This document shows, piece after piece, positions 50,767-59,753 of a DNA stretch of 64,000 nucleotides; position 1 is the first letter of the stretch; every line of letters begins with the position of its first letter. The position numbers and the translations under genes are program-made. Under the pieces are notes generated by a model that searched no databases, was not told the DNA's origin, and was given only the letters and a program-made list of their open reading frames with translations. The stretch comes from Pseudoalteromonas luteoviolacea. Its GTDB lineage: Bacteria; Pseudomonadota; Gammaproteobacteria; Enterobacterales; Alteromonadaceae. Where the stretch lies: contig NZ_MAUJ01000001.1 of NCBI RefSeq assembly GCF_001696455.1, positions 1,426,001 through 1,490,000 of the forward strand, given 5' to 3'.

Positions 50767-51483
50767 TTGGATATGGATTTCTTACTAGGGGTGATAGCCT
50801 TTGCGACATCCTTAATAGCAGCAATTATCGGGTTTGGTGGCGGAATGTTATTGATTGCTATCCTGCCAATTTTTATTGCCCCCACGCTGGTGATCCCTAT
50901 TCATGGGATCACCCAAATCGCCAGTAATGCTTCACGCGCCGTTTTTTCTTTTAATTATGTAAAGTGGTCGTTATTGCCTGCTTTTTTAGTTGGCTCAATA
51001 GCTGGCACTATTCTGTTTGGCTCAGTGCTTTATGCCCTACCTACAACATTCATACCTCTGGCAATTGGTACCTATTTGCTACTTAACTTGTGGTACCGCC
51101 CATTTGCGAATTTTATACGTCAATTCGAAAGCTATTATCTGATTGGCTTATTGCAAACTGGGCTTGGGCTAATTGTGGGCGCAACAGGCCCCTTATCATT
51201 GTCAGTTTTAACAAAAGATCTCAAGTCAAAAGATGAAGTCGTAGCAACCAGTGCGGTGTTTATGACCATCAGCCACCTCGCTAAAATACCTGTATTTATG
51301 ATGGTTACACAGATGCTTTGGCAAAGCTTAGGATTGATTTTATTTATGGTGATAGGCTCTATTTTAGGTTCATTTGTAGGCACAAAATTAAGACTCAAGG
51401 CAGATAATACCAAGTTAATAGCCTTGATTAAATTACTGTTAACCTTGCTCGCACTTCACATGATTGTTGCAGTTTTCAACTAG
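50767..51483 (+). CDS. TauE/SafE-family membrane transporter
   Basis: The 238-residue protein starts at a TTG (50767) six bases after AAGGAG; an ATG two codons on is an alternative. It has seven to eight membrane helices and the TSUP (TauE/SafE, DUF81) pattern: IAAIIGFGGGMLLIAILP in the first half and the repeated GLIVGATGPLSLSVL in the second. The family exports sulfite, sulfoacetate or other small organosulfur or carboxylate anions. It lies 25 bases after the LysE-type gene, so the two are probably co-transcribed. Confidence 0.87.
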   Translation: MDMDFLLGVIAFATSLIAAIIGFGGGMLLIAILPIFIAPTLVIPIHGITQIASNASRAVFSFNYVKWSLLPAFLVGSIAGTILFGSVLYALPTTFIPLAIGTYLLLNLWYRPFANFIRQFESYYLIGLLQTGLGLIVGATGPLSLSVLTKDLKSKDEVVATSAVFMTISHLAKIPVFMMVTQMLWQSLGLILFMVIGSILGSFVGTKLRLKADNTKLIALIKLLLTLLALHMIVAVFN

Positions 51484-51621
51484 GTTTCAGCGTCAATTCT
51501 TCAATCAAAACCTCCCTTAAACCGAAACAAAATTAGTACTTAGTTCGCTAACAATCGCTCCACACTCGCTCCATATTCCTAGCCTACAATGATGAACAGA
51601 TAAATAAGATAGAGAATCGAC

Positions 51622-53514
51622 ATGCGCTTAATCACGACTGCTTTGTTGAGTTTAGCCACTTTGACTGGGTGTCAATTTGGCGATAACGACACGCCAACAA
51701 TAACGGAAGTCACCCCCTCCCCCGAGGTAAAAAGCAACCTAGAAATTACTGCAATTTCAACAGGCCCTTTAGACACTCTAGAACCCTCCGACACGGTAAA
51801 AACATACTACTCTGTTGATGTAACGGGTTTTAACGAAGTCGATGTAGAAGTTCACTTCTATCTAATGCACTCAGACGAACTTGACGAGCAAAGTGAACAA
51901 GAAGCAACGATTGAAGACATCCAGCAAATTGCCGTCGTTGAGCTGACCTCACTGAGTGAAGGCTCAAGCGAGCACGAAATTGATCTACTACTGCCGAACA
52001 CACTCGAAGGCGGAAACTACCATATTATCGCGCAAATTGATCCAAACGATTTACACGTAGAAGACATTGAAGAAGACAATCACCCTTCGGTAGATCACCA
52101 GCCTCACCTTGATGGTGAATTTCCGCATGCTGATATTGTTGTACGTGAGCAAGAGGGCCATGATTACAAGCTACTAGCAGCCTCTTTTGGCCAATCAGCA
52201 CTTATCTTAGATGTGCCAAATGTCGATAACGGAACCAGTGAACACCACTCAGATCTTATCGGTTACCTCGAAGCAGATTATGAAGGTGGTAACCTAGGTC
52301 TTTCACATATCAAAGCTGAAGTGATGGTTGCCGGAAACTGGGTAGAGACTCATTTTTGGGATGCTCAAAAAAAACAGTATACAGATACACTAGCGCATGC
52401 ATTCACCGCTGAGCTGCATGATGAACATATTGGTTTTGATATTGCTTTAGAGCCTGAGTTATTACAACAAGTTTATGCTAATTATGATGCGCAAGGTGAT
52501 AACCAGTTAGAGTTACGTTTCACGTTGATAGATGCTGCACAAGAATCTGAAACACGTACCGATAACAATGAGATCCTGACATCTATTCCGCTTTATTTCT
52601 TTGAACAGGCTGACGAACCACAGGCGCGTCCAGCAAGACAACAGCGCTTTGAAGAAACCGCCATTGTGCCAGCCTCAGTTGGCCTTGCAAATATCAACTT
52701 TTCAAGTGAATTCGACAAGTCATATGGTGACAAGTCTAAGTTCAGTGTGGGTGTAGACTTGCAGGGTCAATTGTTTATTGTACCTACTGGCGATCCGGGT
52801 GGTCGTATTACAGGTGAAGGGACTGTAGAAGCCTACTTCTTTAACGCCAAAAATACGCTGTTTAGTATTTCATATAACGGTAGTGCTTATATCAGTGGTC
52901 TAAACACTGGCTATGAATCAGAAATGATTATCTTCAACAACGTTGTTTTTGAAGATGAAAAGTTTACCGCAAAGTATGAAAAGTCATGGGAAAAGAAGTG
53001 GGAAGAAGAAAAAGTACTTGCCCAAGCCACATTCACAGTGGGTCCAATTCCCATCAAAGTCGAAGCGGGTGTAACTGGTAACCTCGGTTTTGAATTAACA
53101 GTCGGTTACAACGCTGAGCTGTATGCTGAAGGTGACCTTTTCCATGTAGACTTTGGTGCATTTGGCCGTGGTGGTGTGAACCTATTGGTGGCATCTGCCG
53201 GCGTACAGGCGATTTTAAACTTAATCGATAATACCTTTGCAATGGAGTCAAACGCAGGATTTGCGTTACTTACCAACGACAACACTAGTCCACATATTTA
53301 CTACGGCATTGAACTGAAAAATGACCTAGATGTTATTTCTGGAAAGTTTGGTCTGTACGCTGAAACCTATGGTGTGAAGTGGTGTAAAAAATGGGGGATC
53401 CCCTACCCTTGCGGTAAGAAAACAACTCGCTATGATCTGTGGTTATACCAAACCAACAGTGTGTTCAATAAATCGTGGACAATCTACTCCAAAGAAGGCG
53501 ATATCGATCTATGA
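51622..53514 (+). CDS. Large acidic outer-membrane-type lipoprotein of unknown function
   Basis: The 630-residue protein has a lipobox LTGC near residue 16 and is lipid-anchored. Residues about 35-330 form two acidic beta-sandwich-like regions with CARDB-like features (LEITAISTGPLDTLEP, then DNNEILTSIPLYF). Residues about 345-620 are a beta-rich domain with many aromatic and Gly residues, and two pairs of Cys near the end (GVKWCKKWGIPYPCGKK). No family is recognised. Its stop overlaps the start of the next gene (ATGA at 53511-53514), so the two are translationally coupled and the products probably act together in the envelope. Confidence 0.8.
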   Translation: MRLITTALLSLATLTGCQFGDNDTPTITEVTPSPEVKSNLEITAISTGPLDTLEPSDTVKTYYSVDVTGFNEVDVEVHFYLMHSDELDEQSEQEATIEDIQQIAVVELTSLSEGSSEHEIDLLLPNTLEGGNYHIIAQIDPNDLHVEDIEEDNHPSVDHQPHLDGEFPHADIVVREQEGHDYKLLAASFGQSALILDVPNVDNGTSEHHSDLIGYLEADYEGGNLGLSHIKAEVMVAGNWVETHFWDAQKKQYTDTLAHAFTAELHDEHIGFDIALEPELLQQVYANYDAQGDNQLELRFTLIDAAQESETRTDNNEILTSIPLYFFEQADEPQARPARQQRFEETAIVPASVGLANINFSSEFDKSYGDKSKFSVGVDLQGQLFIVPTGDPGGRITGEGTVEAYFFNAKNTLFSISYNGSAYISGLNTGYESEMIIFNNVVFEDEKFTAKYEKSWEKKWEEEKVLAQATFTVGPIPIKVEAGVTGNLGFELTVGYNAELYAEGDLFHVDFGAFGRGGVNLLVASAGVQAILNLIDNTFAMESNAGFALLTNDNTSPHIYYGIELKNDLDVISGKFGLYAETYGVKWCKKWGIPYPCGKKTTRYDLWLYQTNSVFNKSWTIYSKEGDIDL

Positions 53515-55217
53515 TTACGCTTAATAAAGTGATCTTAGCCGGTGCACTCTGTGCACTGGCTAATTCTCAATATGTGCAGGCCAACTGCTCTGCCCAATTT
53601 GACTTTACCATAGACACGCGCACCACGTTTAATTACGATCAAATTAATAAACAAGGCCAGCAAACACACATCAAACTGTCAGGGCAACTCACAGTTAAAG
53701 CCGCCGAACACAATAATGAAGCCGGCTGGTGGGCAATAAAAGCAGACAATGTGCGTGCAGGAAGCGGCCAATTTAGTTCAGAGTTGAACAGCTACACTGT
53801 GCCATTCGCCTTCAAATTGACACCAATGGGATTGATCAGCGAATTTTGGTTTCCAACACCACTGAATAAACAAAATCAAGACCAGCTAAAAGGGCTGGCA
53901 TATTATTTTCAATTCCAGCGCCAGGCTGACAAGCAGCTTGAAATGGAGCAAGATACGCTCGGCCAGTATTCCGTATCTTATTTCTTTAAAGACGACAAAG
54001 TCCAACTCAATAAGCACAAATACCAGCTGCACAATGCCAATCAAGATGCACTGCAAACAATAAGTATTGCTTCATCCGGACATGAAATTACGCCAAGTCC
54101 GTGCTTTTTCACAACTCGATCAGGTCAAGAAACCCTGCAATTTACCGGCAAGTCGCAAAGCTTAAACCTCAAAACCAAGCAACAATATCGCCTTGAACCC
54201 GCTGAACAAGCCTACCCGTCTGCGCTATTTTCTTTGCCTGCAGATTTAATCAGCTGGCCAAAAGACAACCAAACACTTAGCGTTGAAGATGTTGCCCTGC
54301 TCAAAAAGGCATTAGTGCGATTGGTACTCGAAAATGATTTAACACAAATTGCAGCCCATGATTTGGCAAAGCAGCTAGCTCAATTTGACGCTGTGCTTGG
54401 TTCACTAAATGACGTATTTTTAAAACAGCAGCTTCCAGATGATGCGCAAATGCGTTTATTCAACGCCTTGGGTCAGTTAGATAGCAACAATAGCCAAGAG
54501 TTGCTGGGTACACTGCTAATAAAAGCCGATAAAGATCCGCTTATGCAATTTAGGGCATTGAGGGCACTATCTCAGGGTAGAAATACTTTCAGCCCTGAGC
54601 TTGCTGCACTACTCAAAGAACAAGTTGAAACGGGCTTCACCAGTTTGGACCCTGAAGTAACGAGCAGTTTTTACATGACCATTGGCGCGATGTTGTATGA
54701 ACGTGCGCCCGACGCTCAATCGCAACAACTACATAGTGCACTCTCTGAACAACTTTCAATAGAAACAGATGGACGAGTCCAATCAGCACTGATCACAGGG
54801 CTGGGCAATAGCCGCGATGAACAACACTTTGAACAAATTGATAGTTACGTCGACAATCGCAACAAAAGTGTGCAGAGAGCCTCTTTTCGGGCCCTAGGTA
54901 TGTTGCAAACTGAGCAAGCATATACCAGCTTAGAAAAGCAGCTTTCAACCCCTGAGCACCGCAATCAAATTGCACTGCTCGGTGCGCTTGGGAAATACCA
55001 GCTCAAGCCCGCAGCCAGTGATGCTGTACTTGCAATTGCTGTGAATAACGAAAGTGCTGAAAGTCGCTATGCAGCGATTAAAGCGTTAGCTACCCAAAAA
55101 AATCAAGCCGGGATTAAACACACTTTAAAATCAGCATTACGTTCGGAAAAATCAAAAAGAAATTTCAAAGCGATTGTTGAAATACTACACAATACGGACA
55201 GCTCAACACAAAACTAA
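53511..55217 (+). CDS. Exported protein with beta domain and HEAT-repeat superhelix
   Basis: The product is 568 residues from the ATG at 53511, which overlaps the lipoprotein stop codon; the longer frame from 53475 is unlikely because it would lie inside the upstream gene. A signal peptide (about residues 1-23, VQANCSA) predicts export. The N-terminal 230 residues are a beta-rich domain with WWAIKADNVRAG and LISEFWFPTPLNK. From about 260 the protein is all-helical with HEAT-like repeats (QFRALRALSQG, VQSALITGLGNSRDE, NQIALLGALGKYQL, SRYAAIKALATQK). A beta-barrel followed by a helical superhelix recalls vitellogenin-type lipid-transfer proteins, but that is only an architectural likeness. Confidence 0.8.
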   Translation: MITLNKVILAGALCALANSQYVQANCSAQFDFTIDTRTTFNYDQINKQGQQTHIKLSGQLTVKAAEHNNEAGWWAIKADNVRAGSGQFSSELNSYTVPFAFKLTPMGLISEFWFPTPLNKQNQDQLKGLAYYFQFQRQADKQLEMEQDTLGQYSVSYFFKDDKVQLNKHKYQLHNANQDALQTISIASSGHEITPSPCFFTTRSGQETLQFTGKSQSLNLKTKQQYRLEPAEQAYPSALFSLPADLISWPKDNQTLSVEDVALLKKALVRLVLENDLTQIAAHDLAKQLAQFDAVLGSLNDVFLKQQLPDDAQMRLFNALGQLDSNNSQELLGTLLIKADKDPLMQFRALRALSQGRNTFSPELAALLKEQVETGFTSLDPEVTSSFYMTIGAMLYERAPDAQSQQLHSALSEQLSIETDGRVQSALITGLGNSRDEQHFEQIDSYVDNRNKSVQRASFRALGMLQTEQAYTSLEKQLSTPEHRNQIALLGALGKYQLKPAASDAVLAIAVNNESAESRYAAIKALATQKNQAGIKHTLKSALRSEKSKRNFKAIVEILHNTDSSTQN

Positions 55218-55226
55218 ATCCACGCG

Positions 55227-55262
55227 CACAGCCATCGTCTAATCATTTGATGGCTGTGTTTC
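55227..55262 (+). terminator. Intrinsic terminator of the lipoprotein/HEAT pair
   Basis: A 10-bp stem CACAGCCATC/GATGGCTGTG with a 12-base loop, followed by TTTCTC, 10 bases after the stop codon at 55217. Confidence 0.82.
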
Positions 55263-55343
55263 TCATGAGAATGCATTGCCTTTGTTTGTATAACTGGAAA
55301 TCGACAAACTCTTTGTACTACACCAAACTAACGAGCCTAGCAT

Positions 55344-55703
55344 ATGCACCTACAATCACCCGTTCCGATATTGCGCTCATTTGATGAACGCCAAGCCAAA
55401 TTGTTTTACATCGATTTCTTGGAGTTTCAGCTAGACTGGGCGCATAAACATGAATCGGGACTGCCTCTGTATATGCAAATATCTCAAGGAAAGTGTGTGC
55501 TTCATCTTTCGGAACATTACGGAGATGCCACCCCCGGCGCAACACTTAGAATTGCTGTGGTTGATCTCGTTCAATATCAACAGTTATTAGAAAGCAAACA
55601 GTTCAAATATGCTCGCCCTAACGTTAATACTCAACCATGGGGCTTAGAAATGCCAATTACGGACCCATTTGGTAATAAACTGATTTTCACTCAACTCGCT
55701 TAA
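55344..55703 (+). CDS. VOC/glyoxalase-superfamily protein
   Basis: This 119-residue protein has the VOC (bleomycin-resistance/glyoxalase) fold pattern: an N-terminal VPILRSFDERQAKLFYIDFL with the family's typical D-x-x-x-A-x-x-FY spacing, YMQISQGKCVLHLSEHYGDA in the middle, and a C-terminal WGLEMPITDPFGNKLIF with the Glu and DPFGN motif. It resembles the glyoxalase-superfamily proteins of the BLMA type that bind drugs without metal. The ligand is unknown. Confidence 0.85.
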   Translation: MHLQSPVPILRSFDERQAKLFYIDFLEFQLDWAHKHESGLPLYMQISQGKCVLHLSEHYGDATPGATLRIAVVDLVQYQQLLESKQFKYARPNVNTQPWGLEMPITDPFGNKLIFTQLA

Positions 55704-55706
55704 AAA

Positions 55707-55724
55707 GGCAGCACTTTCGCTGCC
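55707..55724. terminator. Terminator between convergent genes
   Basis: Stem GGCAGC, loop ACTTTC, stem GCTGCC, flanked by TAAAAA on the left and ATAAAA on the right. It lies between the glyoxalase-like gene and the rhodanese gene, which converge, and can serve both. Confidence 0.7.
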
Positions 55725-55734
55725 ATAAAAGTGA

Positions 55735-56148
55735 CTATTTTTGTGCGTCGTCAACGCGCCTGTTAACTGGGTAGCGCTCAAAATCCTCCCAATAATGGAT
55801 CCCTCCAAGCATTTCTTTGACTAAATATCCCAACTCAGAAAGCTTTTGTGCAGCCTTGCTTGCGCCATTACATCCGGGCCCCCAGCAATAAACGATGAAT
55901 AGCGTATCCGACTTGAATTCTTGCATACGAGCGAGTGTCATTTCCCCATGTGGAATGTTAATCGCAGTGATGGCATGACTCTTTGAAAATGCTTCTTTAG
56001 CGCGCACATCAACTAATACAAAATTATCGTTGCCAGATTTAATGTCCGCATAAACATCCGAGCAGTCCGTTTCAAACGCGAGTTTATCTGAAAAATATTG
56101 ATACGCCTTTTCAGTGTTTCGCTCTATCAGGTAACGTACATTAGACAT
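55735..56148 (-). CDS. Rhodanese-domain protein
   Basis: The 137-residue protein is a single rhodanese domain with LVDVRAKEAFSKSHA and HGEMTLARM, and an active-site loop CWGPGCNGASKA with the expected Cys in FIVYCWG. Rhodaneses transfer sulfane sulfur to acceptors such as cyanide or thioredoxin. The pattern with INIPHGEM and LGYLVKEMLGGIHYWE matches cytosolic single-domain proteins. Start ATG at 56148 has AAGGAGG upstream. Monocistronic. Confidence 0.88.
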   Translation of the reverse strand: MSNVRYLIERNTEKAYQYFSDKLAFETDCSDVYADIKSGNDNFVLVDVRAKEAFSKSHAITAINIPHGEMTLARMQEFKSDTLFIVYCWGPGCNGASKAAQKLSELGYLVKEMLGGIHYWEDFERYPVNRRVDDAQK

Positions 56149-56279
56149 GATTTAACCTCCTTAATTAACCTGCCAAGTAATTTACTAACCTATTGCAAGT
56201 AAAGGAATTCATAAGTTTTGAACGCAGTGTTCAGATATTCTGAACACTGCTAAAATGAGGTGTGTTCCACTCTATTCCT

Positions 56280-57638
56280 TTAATCTTCCATTTGCTCAAT
56301 GGCAACAATTTCAGAGCGGTTCATTGTGAGTTTATAGCGTTCGAGTTGGACTTCATCTTTGGTCTTAAAGCGCATAACCAAGTTGATTTGATAACGCCGC
56401 TCTACAGAGTTTTTGGACACTTTGTGCCCCTCCAAGCTATAAAGTTTACCAGCGCCTTTTTTCAAATAGCGCGCAAAGGAGCTCATATTAAATGTTATTC
56501 TCTGCTGCACCTCTTCATAGCCGGGTAAAAATTCGTCTACATGCACTTGATTTTTTGCGCAAAAATGCAAAAAATTCGCCTCTTGCCGATTCTGTCTGCC
56601 GCGTTTTTTAAGCAGCTTATCAACATCATCTGGGATCTCTTTTTTCTTGATATGCTCTAACCATATAGTTTGTGTGCATACCGTTGCATCATTCACTGAG
56701 TTCTTGAACTTATTACGCCACTTTGGCCTCCCCTTTTGTACTTGTCGCCAAGCCCATTGAGTTAAGTCATCTTTAAAGGTTTCCCTTAAACCGTAAATAA
56801 CACCCAGTAACGCGATGAGTGCAACCGTGATCTCTTCAAAATTAGAGCGCGCATTGAGGACGAGATACATCACGAATGCCATTATCACCGCCGTTACCGC
56901 ACCGCGCGCTAGGCGCTTTAAGTTTGCGCCTAAGTTAGTCGTTTCTTTATTAAAAACGACCCCATATTCAATCAGCCTTTCGAGTAAACGCATCTTATTG
57001 GTAATGCGATTGGGGTCATCTAAAGTAACTTGTGAGTTATAACTAAGCTTTTCTCGATATTCACTTTCTTGTTTACAGAAGTCGACGACTGTATTTCTTT
57101 CACGGCTAAAGTCGCTAGATTTTGGCCCTCTGGCCAGTAGCTTCAAAAACGCTTGTTCTGTGTGCCAGCTCAGGTAGTTGTCTGCATTTTGAAAGTAAGA
57201 CTTTAGCTTATTATCTGGCGGCGTGTAGCGCCGCAACTTTACTAACAAGCGTGCCGACTGTTCGACCAGCTCAATCGCGGCAGGATAAAACTCCTCAGCT
57301 TGCTTCAGTTTCAGTGTGTCTTTTACATCTGCGTCTAATGCGATGCGAATTTGATAGCAAAACAAATTTAAGTTCACGCGATAGTCACTTTTTTGCCCTT
57401 TACTTTGGCTAATAAAACGACTTCTAACTAATGGCAAGTGTAACTGTTCAGAATAGTAGGCACTGTGACTCTTAATGTTTGCGTTAAAGTAGTCCACTTC
57501 ATTTAATGTATTGGCATTGATACCCATATCAGTAGGGATAGAAAAATACAGGTCAAGTTGGTTAGTCTCTTTGGGCAGGAGCTGGTAATTGATTTTAAAA
57601 GATAGGCTTTCGTCTTGGCTTAGTTTCGCTTTGCTCAC
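56280..57638 (-). CDS. Membrane protein of unknown function
   Basis: The frame is 452 residues from a GTG at 57638, which has GGAGG about 12 bases upstream; a TTG at 57674 without a ribosome-binding site is the longer alternative. The protein is mostly soluble and charged with a pair of membrane helices near residues 243-290 (AVTAVIMAFVMYLVLNA and VALIALLGVIYGLRE). N- and C-terminal parts are presumably on the same side of the inner membrane. The C-terminal end has many basic residues and a beta segment YQINLVMRFKTKDEV. No family is recognised. Confidence 0.65.
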   Translation of the reverse strand: MSKAKLSQDESLSFKINYQLLPKETNQLDLYFSIPTDMGINANTLNEVDYFNANIKSHSAYYSEQLHLPLVRSRFISQSKGQKSDYRVNLNLFCYQIRIALDADVKDTLKLKQAEEFYPAAIELVEQSARLLVKLRRYTPPDNKLKSYFQNADNYLSWHTEQAFLKLLARGPKSSDFSRERNTVVDFCKQESEYREKLSYNSQVTLDDPNRITNKMRLLERLIEYGVVFNKETTNLGANLKRLARGAVTAVIMAFVMYLVLNARSNFEEITVALIALLGVIYGLRETFKDDLTQWAWRQVQKGRPKWRNKFKNSVNDATVCTQTIWLEHIKKKEIPDDVDKLLKKRGRQNRQEANFLHFCAKNQVHVDEFLPGYEEVQQRITFNMSSFARYLKKGAGKLYSLEGHKVSKNSVERRYQINLVMRFKTKDEVQLERYKLTMNRSEIVAIEQMED

Positions 57639-57801
57639 TCGAATAATGTACCTCCAATTTTTTGTACTCTGCAATTATAACACAAATCCTTTGGTAACAT
57701 TGGCTTATGCTCTGAAAAACTCGGCTTTTTGTACCAAAGTCGAGGTTTGCAAGCCTGAAACTTTTAGCGATAATGGCGTTTTAATTCAATAAGAAGTATC
57801 A

Positions 57802-58170
57802 ATGACACATTCACCCCAAACACCCGAAAGTATTGAAATTTTTTTAAATCGCGTAACCACGCGGGGAAACACCATAGAATTTGAACAAACCATATCCTTG
57901 ATAGACAGCCACTATGTGTTTAATTCATGTGCATTTGTAAATGGCGAACAGCATAACGAAGCAGGCACGAACTTGGGGTCATGCAAAATATTGGCATTTG
58001 CGAAGGCGCATAACTTGTCAGAACAAGCCACACTGCACTGTTTTGGTCACTATTACAGAGAAGACGTGCTACTCAACCCTAATGGCACAGACCACTCAAA
58101 TATCAGAAACTTTATTAAATTTGGTTGGCAAGGGGTGTCCTTTTCACAGCAGCCTTTAACTCAAAAGTAG
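57802..58170 (+). CDS. HopJ-family protein
   Basis: The 122-residue protein matches the HopJ (type III effector HopJ-like) family: IEFEQTISLIDSHYVF, FVNGEQHNEAGTNLGSCKI, FAKAHNLSEQATLHCFGHYY and FIKFGWQGVSF. Despite the effector name, the family is widespread in environmental proteobacteria without type III secretion, so a housekeeping role is likely. No secretion signal is seen. Function unknown. Confidence 0.9.
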   Translation: MTHSPQTPESIEIFLNRVTTRGNTIEFEQTISLIDSHYVFNSCAFVNGEQHNEAGTNLGSCKILAFAKAHNLSEQATLHCFGHYYREDVLLNPNGTDHSNIRNFIKFGWQGVSFSQQPLTQK

Positions 58171-58178
58171 CAAATAAG

Positions 58179-58219
58179 TTTGGGTGCACAGAAGAAGCCT
58201 TATAGGTGCGCCCAAATTT
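58179..58219 (+). terminator. Hairpin terminator after the HopJ-family gene
   Basis: Arms TTTGGGTGCAC (58179-58189) and GTGCGCCCAAA (58206-58216) pair with one G-T pair, followed by TTTATG. Confidence 0.65.
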
Positions 58220-58317
58220 ATGACTTACCAATCGACTACGACGGTCATCATGTCAATCATAAATCCAAATTAACGGGTGTCTCGTATATCTCCTCTTTAA
58301 TGAAAGCTTAAATCAAG

Positions 58318-58569
58318 ATGCAATTTAGAGAAGACGAAACCTCACGGATCATAGAAATGGCATGGGAAGACCGAACGCCTTTTGAGGCAATACACGCATT
58401 ATTCGGGCTAAATGAACAAGCCGTTATTAAACTAATGCGAAAAAACCTGAAGCCTCGGAGCTTCAATCTTTGGCGAGAACGTGTATCAGGTAGAAAAACC
58501 AAGCACTTACTCATGCGTTCAAAAAATGTTGTCAGGGGCTATTGTAAGACGCAATATAAGCACAGGTAG
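58318..58569 (+). CDS. TIGR03643-family small protein
   Basis: This 83-residue basic protein matches TIGR03643: IIEMAWEDRTPFEAIHALFG, LNEQAVIKLMRKNLKPRSF and LWRERVSGRKTKH. The middle is helix-turn-helix-like and the C-terminal part is strongly basic, so nucleic-acid binding is likely. It is often found near cryptochrome/photolyase genes, though none is visible here. Function unknown. Confidence 0.9.
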   Translation: MQFREDETSRIIEMAWEDRTPFEAIHALFGLNEQAVIKLMRKNLKPRSFNLWRERVSGRKTKHLLMRSKNVVRGYCKTQYKHR

Positions 58570-58656
58570 TCTTTATAAACGCCTTAATATGGACAGCAAC
58601 ACCTATTTTAACAAGCATGGGTGTAAGAACCCATCAGCACAGTTTTAGATGGTTAG

Positions 58657-59085
58657 CTAACTGACAATACAAACCTTCATTGTCTCTTTCAAATTTTGTA
58701 CAGTTAAATCTTCTTTCACCAGATAGCCTTTTACAAAATCATAGCCTTTAACTCTGTGCCTATCTTCAGCACATTTTGAAGAGGTATACAAAGTTAGAAT
58801 TGAATTTTCGAGTACTCTAGTTGTTGCGCGCAACTTAACAAAAGCTTCTAGAAACTCAAAACCATCCATAAGCGGCATGTTGATATCAAGGAAGATAATG
58901 ACTGGCGGGAACTTGCCGGGGAATAGTTTTGCATTGTGTTCATAGTTAGACAAGAATTCAATTGCGACTTGTCCATTGTCGGCTTCAAAGATGTGACCTG
59001 CAAAATCCACTTTCTTTAATGCTCGTTTTAGTAGATACCTATCAACTTCATCGTCGTCAATCATCATAATGGTATAATCTTTCAT
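58657..59085 (-). CDS. Stand-alone response regulator receiver protein
   Basis: The 142-residue protein is a single receiver domain: acidic pocket MMIDDDEVDR at the N-terminus, phospho-acceptor Asp in FLDINMPLMDGFEF, the Thr/Ser position in LTLYTSSKCAEDR and the Lys in DFVKGYLVKE. It has no output domain, like Rcp1- or CheY-like proteins that bind partners once phosphorylated. No histidine kinase is adjacent. A 190-base spacer with no gene separates it from the YkgJ gene. Confidence 0.92.
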   Translation of the reverse strand: MKDYTIMMIDDDEVDRYLLKRALKKVDFAGHIFEADNGQVAIEFLSNYEHNAKLFPGKFPPVIIFLDINMPLMDGFEFLEAFVKLRATTRVLENSILTLYTSSKCAEDRHRVKGYDFVKGYLVKEDLTVQNLKETMKVCIVS

Positions 59086-59278
59086 CTACACTTTCCTTAA
59101 GAACCATTGCAAACAAAATCAAGATGAAAGCTAACTTTAAAAACAGTTACTTATCGATTTTTTGTATTTAGTTGTGCTTACCAAAGTCTAGTCAAAGAAC
59201 TAAGTTCTACAAATCAAAGCTGGCACGATTTGCGTTAAATTGAAAGAAGTTTGAAGTGCTTAAAAGATAAAACGGCGA

Positions 59279-59521
59279 TCACGTAACAGCTTCAAGGTAT
59301 ATCAAGTTAGCCATTGCTTGTTCGTTATTCGAGCCACATGTATCTTTGTCGGCTTTAAAATCACTACAAACCTTGGGACGCTCCGGCTTACCAAAAATGG
59401 AGCAGAGATTTTGCGCGTTTAAATACTCACAGCGCACATTAGCGGCTTTTTTTAATGAACTGATACTCGGGGCGATACAACACGCACCGCAGCCTAACCT
59501 ACACTCCATTTCAACCCCCAT
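59279..59521 (-). CDS. YkgJ-family cysteine-cluster protein
   Basis: The 80-residue protein has the YkgJ (CxxxCxxCC) pattern: CRLGCGACC near the N-terminus, then C in NVRCEYLNAQNLCSIFG, the motif RPKVCSDFKAD and a last Cys in DTCGSN. The conserved cysteines are thought to bind iron or zinc. Alternative in-frame start M5 exists. Function unknown. Confidence 0.9.
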   Translation of the reverse strand: MGVEMECRLGCGACCIAPSISSLKKAANVRCEYLNAQNLCSIFGKPERPKVCSDFKADKDTCGSNNEQAMANLIYLEAVT

Positions 59522-59753
59522 ACCAAAAAGCCCAGATTATACGTGTTAGCACACTTTCTGTATGTAAAAAATAATTCATTTATTAAATTTTAAGCAATTT
59601 TACCTGCTAATTGTAAAATTGTGACAATAGTCGCAATGCTTTGTTACATATTGATATGAGATCAAAACACCTAGAAATATCTATTGGCGTATTATTCTGA
59701 GTAACCGATACGTACCAGTATCAAAATTGTCAATTCAGGAAGGAATTAACATC

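Noticed and set aside
57802..58170. Type III effector
   Set aside because: The HopJ name is historical; there are no type III secretion genes nearby and the family is common in bacteria without such a system.
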